From NCBI GenBank assembly GCA_035507155.1, contig DATJOK010000021.1:1-22447 (forward strand): 22,447 nt of DNA, read 5' to 3'. This document shows positions 1-7,909 of this stretch, piece by piece; positions within the stretch are counted from its first letter, which is position 1, and every line of letters starts with the position of its first letter. Below the pieces are notes generated by a model that was not told where the DNA came from, ran no database searches, and saw nothing but the letters and a program-made list of their open reading frames with translations. Position numbers and translations under genes: made by a program. The stretch comes from DASZHJ01 sp035507155. GTDB taxonomy: Bacteria; Pseudomonadota; Alphaproteobacteria; ATCC43930; CGMCC-115725.

Positions 1-744
1 CTACCCCGATCCGAAGCTCTGCACCAGCGAGCCTGCGACCAGGTACCAGCCGTCCACCAGGACGAAGAAGATGATCTTGAAGGGGAGCGAGATCGTCACC
101 GGCGGCAGCATCATCATGCCCATCGACATCAGCACCGAGGCCACCACCATGTCGATGATGAGGAAGGGCAGAAACAGCAGGAAGCCGATCTCGAAGGCGC
201 GGCGGAGCTCGCTGATCATGAAGGCCGGCACCAGGATGCGGAGCGGCGTGTCCTTGGGGTCGTCGACGGTCTCGATCTTGGCGATGTCGGCGAAGAGCTT
301 GAGATCCTGCGAGCGCACATGCGCCATCATGAAGGCGTGGATCGGCACCAGGGTGCGGGTCACCGCCTCCTGCTCGGTGATCTTCTCCTGGATCAGCGGC
401 GAGATGCCCTGGTCGTAGCAGGCCTGCAAGGTCGGCGCCATCACGAAGCCGGTGAGGAAGAGCGCGAGGCTGATCAGCACCGTGTTGGGGGGCGTCGTCT
501 GGGTTCCGAGCGCGTTCCGCAGGAACGACAGCACGACGACGATGCGGGTGAAGGAAGTGACGGTGACCAGGATCGCCGGCGCCAGGCTCAGCACCGTCAT
601 CAGCATGACGAGCTGGACGATGCGGGCCGTCGATGTGCCGCCCTCTCCGCCGAGATCGACGGTGACGGACTGCGCCAACGCCGCGGGCGTCAGCAGCAGG
701 AGCGCCAGGAGAGCGCTCCCGAGCCGGGCGATGAGGCGGTTCAT
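1..744 (-). CDS. fliP: Flagellar type III export gate protein FliP
   Basis: FliP forms, with FliQ and FliR, the membrane export gate of the flagellar type III secretion apparatus at the base of the basal body. The 247-aa product starts with a cleavable-looking signal sequence (about residues 1-24, ending ALAQS), as FliP usually does. It is followed by a membrane segment (about 40-75, containing the family motif SFTRIVVVLSFLRNALGTQ), the GFVMAPT region, and two C-terminal membrane segments (about 185-245) with the FLIIDMVVASVLMSMGMMMLPP signature. Length is normal and the gene is complete, with its TAG stop at the window edge. The start ATG overlaps the fliO stop in an ATGA, so the two are translationally coupled. 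It is the last visible gene of the leftward operon. The call is secure. Confidence 0.97.
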   Translation of the reverse strand: MNRLIARLGSALLALLLLTPAALAQSVTVDLGGEGGTSTARIVQLVMLMTVLSLAPAILVTVTSFTRIVVVLSFLRNALGTQTTPPNTVLISLALFLTGFVMAPTLQACYDQGISPLIQEKITEQEAVTRTLVPIHAFMMAHVRSQDLKLFADIAKIETVDDPKDTPLRILVPAFMISELRRAFEIGFLLFLPFLIIDMVVASVLMSMGMMMLPPVTISLPFKIIFFVLVDGWYLVAGSLVQSFGSG

Positions 745-1058
745 GGCGCCTCGCGGCGGACGAGAGTGGCGAAGTCGGCGGGCTTGGCCGGGCTCGCGGA
801 CTCGATCCCGGCCTCGACCACCAGGTCCTTGTCATGGCCCAGCAGCACCAGGTGTTCGGTCGCGTCCCGGCGCAGCAGCACCAGCCGGCGCTTGCCGTCG
901 AGCGGCAGCACTTCGAGGATCGCAAGGCGGCGCTCGTTTCCCTTGCCGAGGTAGCGGCCGCCCCAGCCGACGCGGCGTGCCATCCAGCCGAAGAGGGCGA
1001 TCAGGGCGATGACCGCGACCAGCGAGATCGCGAAACGCAGATAGTCGTCGATAGTCAT
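741..1058 (-). CDS. fliO: Flagellar biosynthetic protein FliO
   Basis: FliO is a small membrane protein that helps assemble or stabilise the FliP ring during construction of the flagellar export gate. The 105-aa product has one N-terminal transmembrane segment (about residues 8-26), then a basic stretch and a cytoplasmic domain with the FliO-type pattern LEVLPLDGKRRLVLLRRD followed by HLVLLG. Length suits a short alphaproteobacterial FliO. The position directly before fliP, with a 4-base ATGA overlap, strongly supports the call because FliO sequences diverge quickly. A 28-base gap separates it from the 111-aa gene upstream in the same leftward operon. Confidence 0.92.
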   Translation of the reverse strand: MTIDDYLRFAISLVAVIALIALFGWMARRVGWGGRYLGKGNERRLAILEVLPLDGKRRLVLLRRDATEHLVLLGHDKDLVVEAGIESASPAKPADFATLVRREAP

Positions 1059-1086
1059 GACAAACCGGACGATAGGAATAAAAAGA

Positions 1087-1422
1087 TCAGCGCGACGGCG
1101 ACTCGCTGCTGCCGTAGGCGTCGGCCGTACGCAGGCGGGCCTCGGCGGCGGCGGCGCGCTCGACGCCCTGCTGCTGGGTCTTGAGCGCCTCGGCCAGCGC
1201 CGAGAGATCCTGCGCCAGGCGCGAGAGCTTCAGCGCGGTGCGCCGCTGATGCGGCGCCGGCAGCGCGACGGCGGCGGCGCAGAGATCGGCCACTGCCTGA
1301 TCGAGGCCGGTCACGTCGATGAAATGCCCCTTGTCGATCGCAAGGCGTGCCGTGGCGACGGTCTCGCTGACGAAGTCGAGGTCCGCGCTGACGGCGGGTT
1401 CGGCGGTGGATGCATCGGTCAT
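1087..1422 (-). CDS. Conserved-looking 111-aa flagellar-operon protein of unknown function
   Basis: I do not recognise a named family. The 111-aa product is predicted soluble and mostly helical. It has no signal peptide or membrane segment, and its second half (about residues 65-100) is Ala/Leu/Gln/Arg-rich with coiled-coil character. The core around residues 35-80 (IDVTGLDQAVADLC, then an ALP segment and a long helix) resembles small unnamed proteins that I recall next to FlhB-like genes in related bacteria, but I could not check this. The start is ATG at 1422, overlapping the preceding FlhB-like stop as ATGA. A longer frame to 1740 exists but its extra N-terminus is an Arg/Gly-rich shadow of the FlhB-like gene. 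Its place between the FlhB-like gene and fliO suggests a role in export-gate assembly or substrate handling; that is inference. Confidence 0.75.
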   Translation of the reverse strand: MTDASTAEPAVSADLDFVSETVATARLAIDKGHFIDVTGLDQAVADLCAAAVALPAPHQRRTALKLSRLAQDLSALAEALKTQQQGVERAAAAEARLRTADAYGSSESPSR

Positions 1423-1724
1423 CGGGGGCTCCCTTGGCGCGGCGGCCGGTTGGCGCGGTAGATGTAGATCAGGATCTCGGCGACGGCGGCGAAGGCGGCG
1501 ATCGGGATCTGCTCGCCCACCTCGACCGCCACCAGCAGCTCCGCCAGATCCGCGTCGGCGCGGACCTTGATGCCGTGCTGCTGGGCGAGCTCGAGGATCC
1601 GCTTGGCGATCTCGCCGCGCCCGCTGGCCACCACATGGGGTGCCGCCATCTCGCCGGGCGCGTAGCGGAGCGCCACCGCGATCTCTTTCGCGGGCTTTTC
1701 CGAGGAGGATCCGTTCTGCTGCAC
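1419..1724 (-). CDS. Stand-alone FlhB C-terminal-domain paralog (FhlB/YlqH type)
   Basis: The 101-aa product matches only the cytoplasmic C-terminal domain of FlhB/YscU export switch proteins. Residues about 14-100 contain AVALRY, a counterpart of AVALKY in the full-length FlhB of this window, then VVASGRGEIAKRI, a helix ending LLVAVEVGEQIP and the C-terminal AVAEILIYIYR. There are no membrane segments, and the autocleavage motif NPTH is absent: the protein begins almost where the cleaved FlhB fragment would. In other bacteria such proteins can partly replace the FlhB C-terminal domain in substrate switching. The start is GTG at 1724; no ATG lies upstream in this frame before a stop. It is the first gene of the leftward operon, with a CtrA-like box 54 bases upstream. 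It overlaps the next gene by 4 bases. Confidence 0.88.
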   Translation of the reverse strand: MQQNGSSSEKPAKEIAVALRYAPGEMAAPHVVASGRGEIAKRILELAQQHGIKVRADADLAELLVAVEVGEQIPIAAFAAVAEILIYIYRANRPPRQGSPR

Positions 1725-1777
1725 CGGCAGGCACCCGCATCAGCGGCTAATTCGCGGACCATCCTGGACTTTCATGC

Positions 1778-1792
1778 TTAACATTCGGTTGA
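1778..1792. promoter_or_regulatory. CtrA-like box (one mismatch), leftward-operon side
   Basis: The sequence is TTAA, seven bases, TTGA, one mismatch from the alphaproteobacterial CtrA box TTAA-N7-TTAA. It lies 54 bases upstream of the FlhB-like GTG start, so it could act in the promoter of the leftward fhlB-like/fliO/fliP operon. The spacing and half-sites are seen in the sequence; binding is inferred. Confidence 0.5.
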
Positions 1793-1908
1793 CGCGCAGG
1801 CCGATCGCGGCCGGCGGCGGCCGATCCGCGCCCGCTAACGCCTTGGCTGCAGGCAATTTCCCAGGGATCGCGAGAATGCCAATGAATACCGGGCTTTCTG
1901 AGCGGCCC

Positions 1909-1923
1909 TTAACCGGCTGTTAA
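1909..1923. promoter_or_regulatory. Perfect CtrA box (TTAA-N7-TTAA) upstream of flgB
   Basis: TTAA, seven bases, TTAA is an exact match to the full CtrA binding motif, and the left half continues as TTAACC. It lies 47 bases upstream of the flgB ATG in a region with very few other TTAA tetramers. CtrA is known to activate flagellar genes in Caulobacter and in Rhodospirillales relatives. The arrangement predicts CtrA control of the rightward flgB-cckA operon. Confidence 0.65.
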
Positions 1924-1970
1924 GCTAGTTGGAGCGAGGATCGCACCCATTAATCGGCCACGGGGTCGCG

Positions 1971-2363
1971 ATGGATCTCTCCAACATCCCGCTGTTCAAG
2001 GCGATGGCGAAGAAGCTCAACTGGCTCGGCGGCCGGCAGGCCGTGCTGGCGGAGAACGTCGCCAATGCCAACACGCCGGACTTCCGGCCGTCGGACGTGA
2101 AGTCGATCGATTTCCAGGCGCTGCTCTCCGGCTCCAAGCTCGGCGGCACGCTCAAGCTCGTCACCACGGCGCCGAACCAGATCGCAACGCCGCCCAGCGC
2201 CATCGGCGGCGTCGACCGCGTGCAGCAGCCGGGCCGCGTCGATCTCGAGGATCAGATGATCAAGGTGAGCCAGACGGCGACCGACTACGCCTTCACCACC
2301 AACCTCTATCAGAAGCAGATCACGCTGATCAAACACGCGATCGACCAGAACGGCGGCGGCTAG
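1971..2363 (+). CDS. flgB: Flagellar basal-body rod protein FlgB
   Basis: FlgB is the proximal rod subunit that joins the MS ring and export gate to the rod. The 130-aa product has the N-terminal rod-family motif (about residues 17-38: LGGRQAVLAENVANANTPDF, the ANxANxxTP signature) and a C-terminal helix (about 90-125: SQTATDYAFTTNLYQKQITLIK) that packs against the N-terminal helix. I chose ATG 1971 because MDLSNIPLF matches the usual beginning of the family; the frame runs back to a TTG at 1929, which gives an unlikely extension beginning right after the CtrA box. The Shine-Dalgarno is weak. First gene of the rightward operon; flgC follows after 28 bases. Confidence 0.95.
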   Translation: MDLSNIPLFKAMAKKLNWLGGRQAVLAENVANANTPDFRPSDVKSIDFQALLSGSKLGGTLKLVTTAPNQIATPPSAIGGVDRVQQPGRVDLEDQMIKVSQTATDYAFTTNLYQKQITLIKHAIDQNGGG

Positions 2364-2391
2364 GCAAGGACAGGGCTAGGGAGAGCGTAGG

Positions 2392-2802
2392 ATGGACCTC
2401 AATACCGCGATGCAGCTGGCCGCCGGCGGACTTTCCGCCCAGGGCACGCGCCTCAAGGTCATCGCGGAGAACCTGGCGAACGCGGACTCGACGGCGCAGA
2501 CGCCCGGCGGCGATCCCTACCGCCGCAAGGTCGTGAGCTTCCGCGCCGTGCTCGACCGCAGCCTCGGCGCCACCGGGGTCAAGGTCGGACCGGTGCTGCA
2601 GGCGCAGGGCGCCTTCGAGCGGCGCTTCGATCCCGCCAACCCGGCCGCCGGCGCCGACGGCTATGTGCTGCTGCCGAACGTCAATCCGCTGATCGAGATC
2701 ACCGACATGCGCGAGGCGCAGCAGAGCTACCAGGCGAACCTCAACGTGATCGATGCCGCCAAGCAGATGATCTCGCACACCCTCGACCTCATGCGCTCGT
2801 AA
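2392..2802 (+). CDS. flgC: Flagellar basal-body rod protein FlgC
   Basis: FlgC is a rod subunit assembled with FlgB, FlgF and FliE in the periplasmic basal body. The 136-aa product has the rod signature near the N-terminus (about residues 18-34: GTRLKVIAENLANADST), the FlgC-typical GDPYRRKVVSF segment, GYVLLPNVNPLIEITDMREAQQSYQAN spread over about 100-125, and the C-terminal helix ending LDLMRS. Length is normal. ATG 2392 follows a purine-rich GGGAGAGCG. It lies between flgB and fliE, the standard order. Confidence 0.97.
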   Translation: MDLNTAMQLAAGGLSAQGTRLKVIAENLANADSTAQTPGGDPYRRKVVSFRAVLDRSLGATGVKVGPVLQAQGAFERRFDPANPAAGADGYVLLPNVNPLIEITDMREAQQSYQANLNVIDAAKQMISHTLDLMRS

Positions 2803-2824
2803 GCGATCGAAGGAGACAGGATAG

Positions 2825-3133
2825 ATGGCCGAACAGATCGCCACCGCGCTTTCCGCCTACGCCAACGCCGCCAAGATGCTGCCGACGCCGGGGCTCGGCC
2901 CCCGCGACGGCGCCGGCGAGAGCTTCTCGCAGCTGCTGCAGAACGCCACCAACAGCGCCATCGACACCTTGAAGGGCTCCGAGAAGACCAGCCTGGAGGG
3001 CGTCATGGGCAAGGCCGACATCGCCCAGGTGGCGACCGCGCTCGCCAATGCCGATGCGACCCTGCAGACCGTGGTCGCTGTCCGCGACAAGGTCATCGCC
3101 GCCTACCAGGACATCATCAAGATGACCATCTGA
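2825..3133 (+). CDS. fliE: Flagellar hook-basal body protein FliE
   Basis: FliE is the adaptor between the MS ring/export gate and the rod, and the first rod protein exported. The 102-aa product has the family layout: a low-complexity N-terminus, a central segment with SFSQLLQNATNSAIDTLK (about residues 33-51), and the conserved C-terminal helix with DIAQVATALANADATLQTVVAVRDKVIAAYQDIIKM in pieces from about 64 to 101. A strong AAGGAG Shine-Dalgarno stands before ATG 2825. It follows flgC by 22 bases and precedes fliQ by 26. Confidence 0.96.
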   Translation: MAEQIATALSAYANAAKMLPTPGLGPRDGAGESFSQLLQNATNSAIDTLKGSEKTSLEGVMGKADIAQVATALANADATLQTVVAVRDKVIAAYQDIIKMTI

Positions 3134-3159
3134 GCGGTGGCGGGAAGGGGAGGTCGCCG

Positions 3160-3423
3160 ATGAACGCCACCGACATGATGCAGATCGGCTACGAGGCGAT
3201 CATGGTCACGCTCAAGATCGGCGCGCCGGTCATGCTGCTGGCCCTCGTCGTCGGCCTCTGCATCTCGGTGCTGCAGGCGCTGACGCAGATCCAGGAGATG
3301 ACGCTCACCTTCGTGCCGAAGATCCTGGTGATCATGCTGTCGCTGATCGTCCTGCTGCCGTTCATGCTGCAGACGCTGGTCTCCTTCACGCAGATGCTCG
3401 CCGGCCGCATCGTCACGGGCTGA
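3160..3423 (+). CDS. fliQ: Flagellar export gate protein FliQ
   Basis: FliQ is a small export-gate subunit packing around the FliP/FliR core. The 87-aa product has two hydrophobic hairpin helices (about residues 15-40 and 52-78) and the family residues GAPVMLLALVVGLCISVLQALTQIQEMTL and FVPKI. Length is typical (about 88). Start ATG 3160 follows GGGGAGG. The gene begins 26 bases after fliE and ends 7 bases before fliR, so it is co-transcribed with them. Confidence 0.97.
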   Translation: MNATDMMQIGYEAIMVTLKIGAPVMLLALVVGLCISVLQALTQIQEMTLTFVPKILVIMLSLIVLLPFMLQTLVSFTQMLAGRIVTG

Positions 3424-3430
3424 CGCCACG

Positions 3431-4198
3431 ATGCTGGACCAGATCCTGCCGGCCAACCTCTTCGCGGCGGCGCTCGTCTTCGCGCGGCTGGGCTCGGCGC
3501 TGATGCTGATGCCGGGCATCGGCGATACCTATGTGGCGTCGCGCTTCCGCCTGGTGCTGGCGCTGGCGATGACCGCGGTGGCGACGCCGATCGTGGCGCC
3601 GATGCTGCCGGCGCTCCCCACCAGCCCGATCCGCCTCGCGCTGATGCTGTGCGGCGAGATCGCCGTCGGGCTCTTCCTCGGCTCGATCGCGCGCGTGCTG
3701 CTGGCGGCGCTGGAGATCGCGGGCACCGTGATCTCGATCGAGCTCGGGCTCTCCGCCGCCCTGGTCTTCAACCCCCTGCAGCAGACCCAGGAGGCGATCA
3801 CCAGCGCCTTCTACAGCGTGGCCGGGGTCGTGATCATCTTTCTCACCGATCTCCACCACCCCATGCTGAAGGCGCTGGTGGCCAGCTATAGCGTCTTCCA
3901 CCCCGGCGCCGGCTTCTACTGGGGCGATTTCTCCGACGCCATGGCGCGCGCCGTCGCCGACAGCTTCCGCCTCGGCATCGAGATCGCGGCGCCCTTCATC
4001 ATGCTCGGCACCATGTTCTACGTGGCGGTGGGCCTGCTCTCGCGCCTGGCGCCGCAGCTGCAGATCCTGTTCGTGATCCAGCCGCTGCAGATCGTCGCCG
4101 GGCTCACCGCCTTCGCGCTCCTGGTCGGATCCGGCCTGCAATGGTTCCTCGAGCGCTATGCCGCCAGCTTCGCCAATCTGATCGGGGTCGGAGCCTGA
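3431..4198 (+). CDS. fliR: Flagellar export gate protein FliR
   Basis: FliR completes the FliP5-FliQ4-FliR1 export gate in the inner membrane. The 255-aa product is very hydrophobic, with about six membrane segments. It shows FliR-type motifs including the FARLGSALMLMPGIGD region near residues 18-34, a central LGLSAALVFNPLQQTQ segment, and the C-terminal APQLQILFVIQPLQIVAG followed by a last membrane helix. Length is usual. It starts 7 bases after fliQ and ends 3 bases before flhB, indicating translational coupling. Confidence 0.96.
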   Translation: MLDQILPANLFAAALVFARLGSALMLMPGIGDTYVASRFRLVLALAMTAVATPIVAPMLPALPTSPIRLALMLCGEIAVGLFLGSIARVLLAALEIAGTVISIELGLSAALVFNPLQQTQEAITSAFYSVAGVVIIFLTDLHHPMLKALVASYSVFHPGAGFYWGDFSDAMARAVADSFRLGIEIAAPFIMLGTMFYVAVGLLSRLAPQLQILFVIQPLQIVAGLTAFALLVGSGLQWFLERYAASFANLIGVGA

Positions 4199-4201
4199 TC
4201 G

Positions 4202-5296
4202 ATGGCGGATGACGCGGACGACAGTCAAAAAACCGAAGACCCCTCAGGGCGAAAACTTTCGCGCGCGCGCAACCGCGGCCAAGTCGTGCAGTCGCGCGAG
4301 ATCCACAACTGGTTCATGATCGGCACCTCGCTGGGGCTGATCTTCTATCTTGGCGGCCCGATCTCGCGCAGCATCGGCACCGAGCTGCTGCGCTATATCG
4401 AGATGCCGCAGCAATACAGTGCCAACTCGGCGCTCTGGCACGCAGTGCTGGGAACCTTCGGCAAGGTGGCGCTAGCCTTCGCGGTGCCGTTGGTTCTGCT
4501 GGTGGTCGCGGCGATCGCCAGCACCCTGTCGCAGATCGGCGTGCTGTTCGCCACCGAGAAGATCGAACCCAGGCTCGAGAACCTCTCGCCCATCAAGGGC
4601 TTCCAGCGCATGTTCTCGATGCGCGGCCTGATCGAGTTCGGCAAGAGCCTGCTGAAGCTGGCGACGGTGGGCGCGGTGGCGGTGATGATGATGCGGCCCG
4701 AGGTCGACCGCCTGCCGATCCTCTCCGGCATGGACGCCGGCAGCCTCCTGGCGGAGCTCTGGCGCCTCATCGTGCGCATGGGCTTCGGCGTCTTCGCCGC
4801 GCTGACCCTGATCGCCGTGCTCGACTATGCCTATCAGCGCTTCAGCTTCATGAAGTCGATGCGGATGTCGAAGCACGAGCTCAAGGAGGAGCACAAGGAA
4901 TCGGAAGGCGATCCGATCGTGCGCGGCCGCCTGCGATCGATCCGCATGGAGCGCGCGAGGAAGCGCATGATGGCGGCGGTGCCGACCGCCTCGGTGGTGG
5001 TGACCAACCCGACCCACTTCGCCGTCGCCCTCAAGTACGAGTTCGGCGAGGGCGCTCCCAAGGTGGTGGCGAAGGGCGCCGATCTGGTGGCGCTGCGCAT
5101 CCGCGAGATCGCCAAGGAGAACGACGTGCCGATCGTCGAGAATCCGCCGCTCGCCCGCGCCCTCTATGGGAGCGTCGAGGTGGATCAGGAAATCCCCGCC
5201 GAGCACTACAAGGCGGTGGCCCAGATCATCGGCTTCGTCTTCCGCCAGCAGGGCAAGCTCAAGCCGGCCGCCGCCGCCGGCGGCCGACCCCGGTGA
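4202..5296 (+). CDS. flhB: Flagellar export switch protein FlhB (full length)
   Basis: FlhB controls the switch from rod/hook to filament export. The 364-aa product has the usual N-terminal EDPSGRKLSRARNRGQVVQSRE basic segment in pieces (about residues 12-33), four membrane segments (about 37-52, 87-112, 147-164 and 186-210), a linker with KMSKHELKEE-like residues (MSKHELKEE, 222-230), and the autocleavage motif N269-P270-T271-H272. The C-terminal domain from about 265 (VVVTNPTHFAVALKYE) is intact. A second, stand-alone copy of only this last domain lies on the other strand near 1419-1724. The gene starts 3 bases after fliR and is followed after 9 bases by cckA. Confidence 0.97.
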   Translation: MADDADDSQKTEDPSGRKLSRARNRGQVVQSREIHNWFMIGTSLGLIFYLGGPISRSIGTELLRYIEMPQQYSANSALWHAVLGTFGKVALAFAVPLVLLVVAAIASTLSQIGVLFATEKIEPRLENLSPIKGFQRMFSMRGLIEFGKSLLKLATVGAVAVMMMRPEVDRLPILSGMDAGSLLAELWRLIVRMGFGVFAALTLIAVLDYAYQRFSFMKSMRMSKHELKEEHKESEGDPIVRGRLRSIRMERARKRMMAAVPTASVVVTNPTHFAVALKYEFGEGAPKVVAKGADLVALRIREIAKENDVPIVENPPLARALYGSVEVDQEIPAEHYKAVAQIIGFVFRQQGKLKPAAAAGGRPR

Positions 5297-5305
5297 CGTG
5301 AAGCT

Positions 5306-7909
5306 ATGGTAGACTATCTCTCGAAAAACAGCGCCGAGGTCGGAGGCAAGGACAGCGCCATGGCGCTCATCAGCCAGGCCCTGGCGGGCGATGCCAAGCC
5401 GGCGACGGCCGGCGCCCGCCCCGAGCTGCCGCAGTGGATGCGGCGCCTGAGCGCGCTCGCCGTGCTGCTGGCGGCCGCGGCGGTCGGGTTCTGGGCGCTC
5501 ACCTTCGGGGAGCTCCTGGCCGGCCGCATGGCGTGGTGGGGGACGATCGTGCTGGGCGCGCTCGCGGCCCTGGCGATGGTCGCCGCCTGCGTCGCCCGCA
5601 AGGTGCACCGGATGTTCGCGAGCCGCGTCGATCTCCTGGGATCGGCGCTGGAGGCCTCGCCCAACGCCCACCTGATCCTGGCGCCGAACGGCTCCGTCGC
5701 CTACGCCAATGCCGCCTTCCTGGCCCTGTTCCGGGACGGCGCCACCGAGCCCTTGGACGCGATCGAGCGCCGGATCGGCTTCGGCACCGAGGCGGCGCAG
5801 GAGTTCCACCGTCTGCGCGACGAGGCCTTCGGGCACGGTCGCGCCCATGGCCACATACTGCTGCGCTCGGGCGCCGGAATGTCGGCCTGGTTCAACCTCT
5901 CGATTCATTCGCTCGCCGGCCGGCCCGGCTTCAGCCTCTGGAGCTTCGAGGACGTCACCGCCCGCCACGAGATGGAGCAGGTGATCCGCGACGAGCAGAT
6001 GAAGCTCGCCGACTTCCTCGACAACGCCCCCTCGGGCTTCTACTCGGTCGACGGCGAGGGACGCTTCCTCTATGCGAACCAGGCGCTCGCCGACTGGCTC
6101 GGTGTTCCCTCCACCGAGCTCGTCGACGGCGGCGCCCGACTCAGGGACTTCATCGCCAGCGAGATCCCGCCGGAAAGCCCGCCGCACGCGCCCTTCCTGG
6201 CGACCGGCAGCAACACCCAGCGCGGCGAGGTCACCTTCCGCGGCCGCCAGGGACGGCTGGTGCGCGCCGCCGTCAGCCAGACCGTGGTGCAGACGGAGCA
6301 CGGCCTGCGCACCCGCTCGGTGGTGCGCGACCTCACCCGCGAGCGCGAGTGGGAAGAGGCGCTCCGCCAGTCGCGCCAGCGCTTCCAGCGCTTCTTCGCC
6401 GACGCGCCCACCGGCGTCGCCCTCCTCGATCCCGACGGGCGGTTCGAGGAGGCGAATCGCGCGCTCGGCGAGCTCTTCGGCGTGCCGCCGGCGAGCCTCA
6501 TCGGCCGCAAGCTCGTCGAGTTCCTCTCCGAGACCGATGCGCGCGACGTGACGCGGCGCCTCGCGGTCACCAGCGAGAGCGCTGCCAATCCGCGTCCGAT
6601 CGGCATCCGCCTCAAAGGCTCGCGCGAGCGCTCCGCCAACGTCTACCTGAGCCGTCTCGATGCGCAGGAGGACGACAAGACCGGCCTCATCCTGCATTTC
6701 GTCGACACCACCGAGCAGAAGAACCTGGAGACCCAGTTCGCCCAGTCGCAGAAGATGCAGGCGGTGGGCCAGCTGGCCGGCGGCGTCGCGCACGACTTCA
6801 ACAACCTGCTGACGGCGATGATCGGCTTCTGCGATCTGCTGCTGCTGCGCTTCCGGCCCGGCGATCCCTCCTTCGCCGACATCATGCAGATCAAGCAGAA
6901 CGCCAACCGCGCCGCCAACCTGGTGCGCCAGCTGCTCGCCTTCTCGCGCCAGCAGACGCTGCAGCCGCGCGTCCTCAGCATCACCGACGTGCTGGCGGAG
7001 CTCTCGCACCTGCTGCGCCGGCTCATCGGCGAAAACATCGAGCTCAAGGTGGTGCATGGCCGCGACCTGGGACTGGTCCGCGTCGACCAGGGCCAGCTCG
7101 AGCAGGTGATCATCAACCTCGCGGTCAACGCCCGCGATGCGATGACATCGGGCGGCACCCTCACCATCCGCACCACCAACACGACGACGGCGGCGCCGAT
7201 CCGGCGCGGCCACGAGGTGATGCCGCGCGGCGACTACATCCTGGTCCAGGTCGCCGATACCGGCATCGGCATCCCCAAGGAGAATCTGGAGCGGATCTTC
7301 GAGCCCTTCTTCTCGACGAAGGAGGTGGGCTCCGGCACCGGCCTCGGCCTCTCCACCGTCTACGGCATCGTGCGGCAGACCGGCGGCTTCGTCTTCGTCG
7401 ACAGCGAGCCCGGCCAAGGCGCCACTTTCTCGATCTATCTGCCGCGCCTCGATCCCAACGAGGCGACGCAGACGCGCGCCGACGCCGGCGAGGCGGCGGG
7501 GCAGGGGCGCGACTTGACCGGCGCCGGCACCGTGCTGCTGGTGGAGGACGAGGATCCCGTGCGCCTGTTCAGCGCCCGCGCGCTCCGCAACAAGGGCTAC
7601 CGCGTGCTGGAGGCGAAGAGCGGCGAGGCGGCGCTCGAGCTCCTCACGCAAGGCAAGGAGAGCATCGATCTCGTGGTCACCGACGTGGTGATGCCGCGCA
7701 TGGACGGCCCCGCGCTGGTGCGCGCGGTGCGCGAGACCCATCCGGACATGAAGGTGATCTTCATCTCCGGCTATACCGAGGACGCCTTCCGCAAGCGCCT
7801 CGACAGCGACACCGAGATCCATTTCCTGCCCAAGCCCTTCAGCCTGAAGCAGCTCGCCGGCAAGGTGAAGGAAGTGATCTCGGCCGAGGCGCCGGTGTCG
7901 GCGAAGTAG
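5306..7909 (+). CDS. cckA: CckA-type hybrid sensor histidine kinase/receiver
   Basis: CckA autophosphorylates and passes phosphate through ChpT to CtrA, the master regulator of motility and, in some orders, the cell cycle. The 867-aa product has two membrane segments (about residues 46-68 and 78-97) and three PAS-like domains (about 110-220, 235-345 and 358-470). A HisKA domain follows with phosphoacceptor H496 in GGVAHDFNN. The HATPase domain carries N604/N608, DTGIGIP at 651-657 and GTGLGLS at 677-683. A C-terminal receiver (about 742-858) has D793 and K843. The HisKA and receiver sequences (IGFCDLLL, FISGYTEDAFRKRLDS, LPKPFSLKQLAGKVKE) are CckA signatures. It is longer than Caulobacter CckA (691 aa), apparently through one extra PAS. 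It sits 9 bases after flhB, so it is probably expressed with the flagellar operon. Confidence 0.9.
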   Translation: MVDYLSKNSAEVGGKDSAMALISQALAGDAKPATAGARPELPQWMRRLSALAVLLAAAAVGFWALTFGELLAGRMAWWGTIVLGALAALAMVAACVARKVHRMFASRVDLLGSALEASPNAHLILAPNGSVAYANAAFLALFRDGATEPLDAIERRIGFGTEAAQEFHRLRDEAFGHGRAHGHILLRSGAGMSAWFNLSIHSLAGRPGFSLWSFEDVTARHEMEQVIRDEQMKLADFLDNAPSGFYSVDGEGRFLYANQALADWLGVPSTELVDGGARLRDFIASEIPPESPPHAPFLATGSNTQRGEVTFRGRQGRLVRAAVSQTVVQTEHGLRTRSVVRDLTREREWEEALRQSRQRFQRFFADAPTGVALLDPDGRFEEANRALGELFGVPPASLIGRKLVEFLSETDARDVTRRLAVTSESAANPRPIGIRLKGSRERSANVYLSRLDAQEDDKTGLILHFVDTTEQKNLETQFAQSQKMQAVGQLAGGVAHDFNNLLTAMIGFCDLLLLRFRPGDPSFADIMQIKQNANRAANLVRQLLAFSRQQTLQPRVLSITDVLAELSHLLRRLIGENIELKVVHGRDLGLVRVDQGQLEQVIINLAVNARDAMTSGGTLTIRTTNTTTAAPIRRGHEVMPRGDYILVQVADTGIGIPKENLERIFEPFFSTKEVGSGTGLGLSTVYGIVRQTGGFVFVDSEPGQGATFSIYLPRLDPNEATQTRADAGEAAGQGRDLTGAGTVLLVEDEDPVRLFSARALRNKGYRVLEAKSGEAALELLTQGKESIDLVVTDVVMPRMDGPALVRAVRETHPDMKVIFISGYTEDAFRKRLDSDTEIHFLPKPFSLKQLAGKVKEVISAEAPVSAK

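Noticed and set aside
1929..1970. TTG start for flgB giving 14 extra residues.
   Set aside because: It lies next to the CtrA box, leaves no room for a promoter, and the added residues do not match the family beginning.
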